DNA of 64,000 nucleotides from NCBI GenBank assembly GCA_947034895.1, contig OX344764.1, positions 61,733,348 to 61,797,347 of the forward strand, written 5' to 3'. A program made the translations under genes and the position numbers. Origin of the DNA: Rhytidiadelphus loreus. Its lineage: Eukaryota > Streptophyta > Bryopsida > Hypnales > Hylocomiaceae. The notes below the pieces were generated by a model. The model saw nothing but the letters and a program-made list of their open reading frames with translations. It did no database searches and was not told where the DNA came from. This document shows positions 57,711 to 64,000 of the stretch, one piece after another (the first letter of the stretch is position 1; each line of letters begins with the position of its first letter).

Positions 57711-57898
57711 TATTAGACATACTATATCCAGACAATATATTAGTGTACTAGTTAACCTACAGTTGTGACTCTTTAGAAATGGAGAGTTGTGACTCCCAAG
57801 ATATATACTTTATATATAGCTTACACTTTGTATGTACATAAGCATCATTAATATAATACACATATTATATCATTTCTTCTTCTCTCTCGATTCTAACA
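57711..57898 (+). repeat. 3' LTR of the copia element
   Basis: About 188 bp. It starts TATTAGACATACTATATCC, where TG has probably mutated to TA, and ends GATTCTAACA. A short purine run AGTAGGAG precedes it. Confidence 0.8.
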
Positions 57899-59008
57899 AA
57901 GGTGTCATCTTTCAATCTGACACAGCCACCAAACTATTGTTTAATCTTCTTGAAGGGACGAGAATATTTGGGATCTCACCTGGTATCAGACAATCCTTTT
58001 TTTCAAATTAATGAGAGCATAAAGTAGAGCTGCAGAAGTTTTTTGAGGCCGAGAGCTCCACTCTTTAGGATTTTGAACTCTGATTGAAGCATCAATCTTC
58101 AGTAGAAAGCCGGCCTATGATTTTTCACCGAAGTGTATCCCGAATGTGTTCATCGTTTTCTTAATTCCAAGGATGCAAGTTATGGCAATAGTAACTGGCA
58201 TTGTGAATGCCTAACTTAGTGATCAATGTGCGTGTCACCCAATTCAATTTGCTAATTTTGATTGCTTCAATTGCTTTCAAGGGCCTTTGTGCTGAATGAT
58301 ATTATATTTCAGATTATGAGAATCCTATTTTTATAAAGGATTCAGATCATGCTACAGAGACCTGGCTTTAGAATTTCTGTAAGTTTCATATTGTGATGGA
58401 TACTGAAAAAAATGTTGTCCAACATGCATAGTAATGACATTCAGTCTACTTAAAGTAAGATATGAAAACTTTGATCTTGGATGTGTTGTCTGGTAACTTC
58501 ATAAGCTCTTCCAGAAGTAACCATGAAAAGAATAGACTGCCTATCATTAAGGTATTTTGTCAAAAATGATTTGATTTGTGCACCTATAGGGGCATTTTTC
58601 ATTTCTACAATAATCTGAAAAGTCATCCATCCATCATATTTTGACTTCAGTGATTAATCCTTAAAACAATACCACATATACCTACATTTTGATACTATAA
58701 TTGCATTTGATTGTAATATCATATTTAATGACAATTCCATACTATATTGTAAACTAAAAATTAATATACAAAGCTATATTTCAATACAAAATAGAGATTT
58801 TATAAAAATTTACACACATAGGGTTCCCAAGAGATCTAAGTTAACCCCTAAATGTCCAAGTCTTTTTTTGAGCTAAATAATTCGAAGGTGCTCTATATTA
58901 ACTCTATAATGTCATTGACCATTGTAGACACCATCACACCAAGTGTCCAATGGATGATAAAGAATCCTTCCTTGTAAGATAGAAGTATAGATGTAATTTT
59001 GAACAAAA
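57899..59008. other. Spacer after the copia element, possible end of the split gene
   Basis: 57899-58030 keeps one open frame (NYCLIFLKGREYLGSHLVSD) that may continue the plus-strand gene split by the copia element. The rest is AT-rich without coding signal. Confidence 0.35.
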
Positions 59009-60867
59009 CATTAGAGAAAATTTGGGGCCTTCAGAGGGCCGCTCTGCTGTGACAAATACAACTATTAAAAGAGGTGTAGGGAACCTATGGAATACGTCGA
59101 ATCTATAGTGTCAATTTAGGTGAATATTGCAAATGTTGTCAGACCAAACTAATTAATAATTACTAAGACAACAATGTATATGGCAGTACGTACATGGTGT
59201 TATTGCCATTTAAGAAAGCTTTTTGGGTTTTTTTTGACACAAGTAATAATTAAGCAAGTTTTTTGTCATTTGCTTAATTTCATAACACCAACTACAATGA
59301 GTTACTTACTTGATTTAGGTGTGGAGGATGGTGAGGAGAGAAGGTGTTTATACAAGTGGGGTAGTGGTAGGTACAACAACCCATGTGGGATATGTGAATT
59401 AGGACTAAAATGAGGGGCTTCACCGCTCATAGTTATGTGAAAACGCAGAAAATGTGTTAAAAAACAAATTTTAGACCTCATTTAGGCATAGAAGAGTATC
59501 TTTTTTTAAAAAGCTTTGATCTAAATAAAGTTTGGGAATCAAGTTAAGTTTTATTTCCAAAAATACGTTTCAAGTTTTGGCACTCCATATAAAAGTTATG
59601 GAAAAATTTCAAAGAGGGTGTTTGAAAATGTTCAAAAAAATGACCCTTCCAACCCCTTTCTGAAATTTCTCCATAACTTTTAGGTGGAGTGTCAAAACCT
59701 CAACCGGATTTTTGGAAATAAAACTTAACTTGATTTCCAAACTTTATTTAGATAAAATCTTTTTGAAAAAAGATAATATTCTATGCCTAAATGAGGTCTA
59801 AAATTTGTTTTTTAACACATTTTCTACGTTTTCACATAACTATGAGCAGTGAAGCCCCTCATTTTAGTCCTAAATCACATATCCTACATGGGTTGTTGTA
59901 CCTACCACTACCCCACTTGTATAAACACCTTCTCTCCTCACCATCTTTCACACGAAAATGGTAATGAAGTGTATCATTAGTATACCATCCAAAAAAAATT
60001 GCATGGTAGATGTTCAATGGACTACCTTGGACATTAAGGTAAACCAGCCTATAACATGCAAATCTCCTATGACAAGCTCCTAGAGAACTATCCATTACAA
60101 TCTTAAATCAACCCATGACAAAAAATTTCCAATAAATGGGGTTAGAACTGCATTTGATTAATTTGTGGCCATAATCAAAGCCTTGGGAAATGGTCATGAA
60201 GTTATTGGTAACTATCTTAGGACACTTACCCATTTTCAGTGTAAACTAGTAGTAAAAAGTTATTTTGTAATTCTTTCATGTCATGTCCATATTAAGAAAT
60301 CTTGGAGCCATGTTAGAAAATGTTTTGACTGCATTAGGTGGTTAGATGACCATCATGGAATCACTTTTCTGCTGATTTGGGGTAGTCTACAGACTCTTTA
60401 AAGCCAACTGCACAACAGACTTCAAAAATTCATAAAAAATTCATTTTTTGTCCAAAAAATAAAATTTCACTTGCTCTCTGCATTTCTCATGTTTATCTTC
60501 ATAGAGAATTTTTTTAATTTTTTTCAAAAATGTGAACATGGCAAACCAGCCATTCTGCCTGTCATAGGCTGGTTTACCTTATTGTGTTTTCCACAACTTG
60601 GTTGGAATGCAAAGTATACAATAATCAAGGTTAAGGGCCATTTGAACACCTTCATCCTCATTATTGTAATCCTTGTACTTGGATTCCGAGCCACTGACAG
60701 GCATGCAACGTTGTGACAGAAGGTGAGCAAGAATAGGGGATTAAAGAATTCCTAAGCAAATAAAGTTCAATCTGCGGGGTCCTTGGAGGTGCTTTGGAGC
60801 GGCCCTCCAGAGGCTTGCAATTTTATTTAATAAAGGGAGGTCTTACACAATAGTTTGACTTCTAATG
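59009..60867. mobile_element. Composite CATTAG...CTAATG element containing a foldback
   Basis: The left end CATTAGAGAAAATTTGGGG is followed by CCTTCAGAGGGCCGCTC. The right side has GAGCGGCCCTCCAGAGG and ends GACTTCTAATG. These pair as inverted ends of the family at 8579, 14931, 15583 and 28248. The interior has the foldback at 59319-59954 and another inverted pair, TAAGGTAAACCAGCCTAT near 60034 and ATAGGCTGGTTTACCTTA near 60565. No target duplication was read, so the composite reading is tentative. Confidence 0.45.
59319..59954. repeat. Foldback hairpin, copy 3 (about 310-bp arms)
   Basis: GTGTGGAGGATGGTGAGGAG on the left pairs with CTCCTCACCATCTTTCACAC on the right. The arms share GACCTCATTTAGGCATAGAAG, ATGTGAATTAGGA and AAAAGTTATGG blocks with the other foldbacks. 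The centre lies near 59636. Mismatches are few, so it could form a long RNA hairpin. Confidence 0.88.
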
Positions 60868-61220
60868 AGTGCTTTTGGATTTTTTTAAGTACATGATTCA
60901 TATTGTATCAAAAAAACAATTTCCATTATGATCAACCTACCCTCATAGGATTAAACAACACTACAACAAAAGCAGTGTTTTATGACTGCAAAAAACGACT
61001 ACAATCAGTCATAAAATCAAAAAATATAACTAGCGCAGAAATCACTGTAGATGACTCGGAATATGATTGTAGCAGTCGTTTAGAAGCAGTCACTTCAGAG
61101 TTCAGACATCAGTCATATTGACAGTCATATAAGTTGAGGGGTATAAATACCCATAATTAGCCATAGTATGCCAACAAGACATATATTTTGACTTTCTTTG
61201 ACTTTTTCTTGAGCTGCCCG

Positions 61221-61578
61221 GGTAAATGAAAAAATCCTATGTGGAATATGATTGTGTTGAGTCATATTTTTTGATGACGTGGAATATGACTGCTCAGTCA
61301 TATTTTGTGGAATATGACTGCATTAAGTCATATTTTTTGATGACGTAGAATATGATTGCGGTGGGTCATATTTTTTGATGACGTGGAATATGACTGCGTT
61401 GAGTCATATTTTTTGATGACGTGGAATATGACTGCGTTGAGTCATATTTTTTGATGACGTGGAATATGACTGCGGTGGGTCATATTTTTTAATGACGTGG
61501 AATATGATTACGGTGGGTCATATTTTGCAATCATGTGGAATATAATTGCGGTGAGTCATATTTTTTGATGATTTGTAA
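61221..61578. repeat. Tandem array of a ~38-bp unit in CACTA 2
   Basis: About nine copies of GTGGAATATGACTGCGTTGA GTCATATTTTTTGATGAC with variants (GCGGTGGG, ATTAAG, one short copy). Each unit contains the inverted pair AATATGACT and AGTCATATT, so each is a small palindrome. Probable transposase-binding sites. Confidence 0.85.
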
Positions 61579-62369
61579 AACGACTCTTCTCAGTCATATT
61601 GAGAGCACCTAGTCATTTTTTGAAAATTATTATAATCATTTTGTGACTCCAAGTAGTCATTTTTTTATTGATATGTATTTTGAACTATGAATTGAACAAA
61701 TCATATAACGGTTGTAGGATACCTAAGCATATTTGCAATCATACATTAAAATGATTTAACAATTGAATAAAAGATTTCATGTAGTTAAAAACATATACAT
61801 ATGATTTTAAAGATATACAAGAAACAATTATATTGGAGAGGGAATATATAAGAAGGAATGTGACCCCTTTCAATGACATTTATAATTTATTAGTCACAAA
61901 TACAAAATATGTATATCACAATGAATTATTTACACAAGTCAATAGAGACTATATTTCTTACAATAATATGAAGTGAGTTGCAAGTAGACTCCAACGACTT
62001 TATTCCAATTTTGTTGCCTGCATATACAATTAAAAAAATAGAAGGTTAATTTTTAATGAACATACAACAAAGTTCAATCTTCAAAAGTTTACAACAATAG
62101 AAAATATGTAATATAAATTTAGGGTAAGAAGAAAAACAATGGTGATGCAAAGAACAAGAAGAAAAAAGGCAACAAGTGCTAAAAGATAACAACAAATACA
62201 AGTTAAAATGCACAAGAAACAATAAGGAGCAAGTACTAAGAGGTAACAAGAAACAACAAAAAAGAGTTAAGATGCAACAAAAAGAAACAAGAAACAAAAA
62301 GAGAGAACAAAAAGTAAGAAATAAGAAATAAGAAGAAGAAAGAATTAAGATGCAAGAAGAAAAAAACAA

Positions 62370-62660
62370 GAAGCAAGAGTGAAGATGCAACAAAAGACAA
62401 CAACTCTAAGAAGTAAGAGTAACTCAAGATGCAACAAAAGACAACAACTAAGAAGCAAGAATGAACTCAAGATGCAACAAAACACAACAATTAAGAAACA
62501 AGAATGAACTCAAGATGCAACAAAACACAACAATTAAGAAACAAGAGTGAACTCAAGATGCAACAAAACACAACAATTAAGAAACAAGAGTGAACTCAAG
62601 ATGCAACAAAACACAACAACTAAGAAACAAGAGTGAACTCAAAGAGACAAGAGACAAGAG
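62370..62660. repeat. Tandem array of a ~43-bp purine-rich unit in CACTA 2
   Basis: About five to six copies of AAGATGCAACAAAACACAAC followed by AATTAAGAAACAAGAGTGAACTC. Looser AAGAAACAA-type repeats extend left to about 62110. The minus strand reads as a Leu/Phe/Ser frame only because of composition. Confidence 0.85.
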
Positions 62661-63140
62661 ACAACAAAAGGTAAGGAAGAAGAGTCAAAAGAAGTAGTGG
62701 CTAGGATTTCAAAACCTTAAAAAAATGACGGTTAGGGTTTCAAAACCCTAAAAAGTGATGGCTAGGGTTTCAAAACCCTTAAAAAGTGGTGATTAGGTTT
62801 CAAAATTTTAAACAATGGCTTGTCTATATTTTTTTTGATTGCCTATGTTTTTTTTAGGTTGCCCAAAAACAAAAAAATGTTACTACTATGAAAATATGAC
62901 TAATAATATAACTCAATGTTCTCAAACGAGTTCCCTACTGTTCCCTATGAAATACTTTGGTATTCCCAACGGACGTATAATATACGCCCGTGAAGTACAA
63001 GATCCAAAAAAGACTGGCAGTCATATTTTGCAGTCATATTTCTCCCCAAGGTATTGACCTCCAAGAATATAACTGCAAGTAGTCGCCAGTCATCCTTAGT
63101 CATATTTTTGCAGTCATAAAACACTGCCGTTGTTGTAGTG

Positions 63141-63769
63141 CAAAAAATCAAAGTTTTGGTAAGTTTCATCAATTCTTTTTGAATTATAGTTGTACAAATT
63201 CAAACTAAATGTGTTATGAATTAAATAAGAAAAGTAAACACAACAATATCACTTGTAGATTGAAAGATTATAGTGTTTGATTATCAAGGTGTGAAATTGT
63301 GAAAGTAATTTGAAGTCTATCAATCTTCTTTTTACATATCAAATTCACAAATTTAGGTCATGAAATAAATATGAGGTCAAAGGACATAACATGCACAATG
63401 ACAATCAATTTGTGGCTTTCAGTTCAAAATCTACTCTACAATATTTTTTTAATGAATTTCTAATGTGATTTTTGTAGCTCATTTCCAAGAATCTTTAACA
63501 TTTGAAAATCAAGATTTCCAATATGGATACCCTATAAAGAGTCTTGAATTGAAAAATCATAAATGTTCAATTTTAAAATTGTATATTGATGCCAAAATAG
63601 AATTTACAAGGTATTCATAACGAAAATATTGAATACAATAATTAGATAAGATTTTATTTAACTATTGACAAAACTTCAAAGTTTTGTCAATAGCAGCATG
63701 TAGTGCCTTGGGCATTTAAGGTTTAAGAATAAATTTGTAAAAATTTAAGGCATGTTTAGTTCCTTAAGA
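63141..63769. other. AT-rich spacer
   Basis: No gene or structured repeat recognised. Confidence 0.4.
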
Positions 63770-64000
63770 CAGTAGAAAAGATTGTAGGCCTTTAGAAGAT
63801 TGTTTCATTATTGTTCCCCTTGCTAGGAACTACAGTGACACAGTCAAAATAATTAATAATGATAATAATTCTTTTTTCTTTTTTTAAAATAAATTAATAA
63901 TAATTAAATATTTAAATATTTAAAAAATATTAATATCTGATGTGGCAAGGTCTTAGCCACGTTAGTAGACAAATTTTGGATTGTTTACAACGTTCCCACA
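63770..64000. mobile_element. CATTAG-family TIR element, cut by the window end
   Basis: Starts CAGTAGAAAAGATTGTAGGCC, a decayed form of the family end, then TTGTTCCCCTTGCTAGGAACT and a GATGTGGCAAGG...GCCACGT block as in copies 1-3. The right end lies outside the window. Confidence 0.45.

Larger units (their letters stand above)
49935..57898 (+). mobile_element. Decayed Ty1/copia LTR retrotransposon
   Basis: The 5' LTR is about 49935-50119 and the 3' LTR about 57711-57898. Both contain TTAGTGTACTAGTTAACCTA and GTTGTGACTCTTTAGAAATGG and end in ATTCTAACA. Domain order gag, protease, integrase, reverse transcriptase, RNase H defines the copia class. Total length is inflated by an insertion at 54749-56489 and about 1.2 kb of non-canonical sequence before the 3' LTR. 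The 5 bp outside the LTRs (ACAAT and AAGGT) do not match, so one border is rearranged or misplaced. Confidence 0.92.
60959..63140. mobile_element. Non-autonomous CACTA transposon 2, target duplication CAA
   Basis: The left end CACTACAACAAAAGCAGTG is followed by TTTTATGACTGCAAAAA. The right end is its inverse, TTTTTGCAGTCATAAAACAC then TGCCGTTGTTGTAGTG, with two mismatches. CAA at 60956-60958 recurs at 63141-63143. 2,182 bp, no transposase. Two tandem arrays fill the interior. Confidence 0.92.

Noticed and set aside
61214..61580. Regularly spaced palindromic repeats resembling a CRISPR array
   Set aside because: The units are contiguous with no unique spacers, the host is a plant and the array lies inside a transposon.
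62046..62427. Long minus-strand frames rich in Leu, Phe and Ser
   Set aside because: They lie in the A/G-rich tandem repeats of CACTA 2 and reflect composition, not a membrane protein.

Overview
The window is nuclear DNA of a land plant, most likely a moss. The evidence is spliced genes with GT-AG introns, a PHO1-type phosphate exporter, a thylakoid ascorbate peroxidase with transit peptide, a PLS-DYW pentatricopeptide (PPR) RNA-editing protein, plant-type LTR retrotransposon and CACTA transposon remains, and very AT-rich intergenic DNA. The moss assignment is inference: decayed DUF7869 and very-large-GTPase-like genes are familiar from bryophyte genomes, but no species can be named from sequence alone.

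Layout. 1-3200: 3' part of a PHO1-like SPX-EXS gene (+). 3200-10600: AT-rich repeats with two small TIR elements. 10600-12900: intronless SpoU/TrmH-type RNA 2'-O-methyltransferase (+), predicted organellar. 12900-18500: repeats with five small elements or repeat copies. 18500-20250: three-exon Gly/Tyr-rich protein (+) with a tandem-repeat array upstream. 22500-25000: intronless 828-residue DYW PPR protein (+). 25000-31700: mostly non-genic. 31772-33870: two-exon thylakoid ascorbate peroxidase (+), with its last-exon end and 3' UTR tandemly duplicated downstream, then a LINE fragment. 36100-38200: decayed gene resembling very large GTPases. 38860-43640: decayed DUF7869 gene (-). 43945 onward: a second, divergent gene (+) of unknown function.

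From 43.9 kb to 58 kb the unknown (+) gene is split by a CACTA element (3-bp target duplication GCA), a 381-bp TIR element (4-bp duplication CCAT) and a 7.9-kb Ty1/copia element. The copia element carries its own insertion with a 1-kb foldback. At the first two sites the reading frame runs through if the insertion and one target-duplication copy are ignored. The last 5 kb holds a composite foldback-bearing TIR element, a second non-autonomous CACTA element (duplication CAA) with two tandem arrays, and the start of another TIR element.

The intact genes look like unlinked housekeeping functions: phosphate transport, organellar RNA methylation and editing, and plastid peroxide removal. There is no sign of a cluster or operon. 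The unusual content is the dense, datable set of insertions, several with readable target duplications. No tRNA, rRNA or CRISPR was recognised. Exon borders were placed by eye from GT-AG sites and family similarity.
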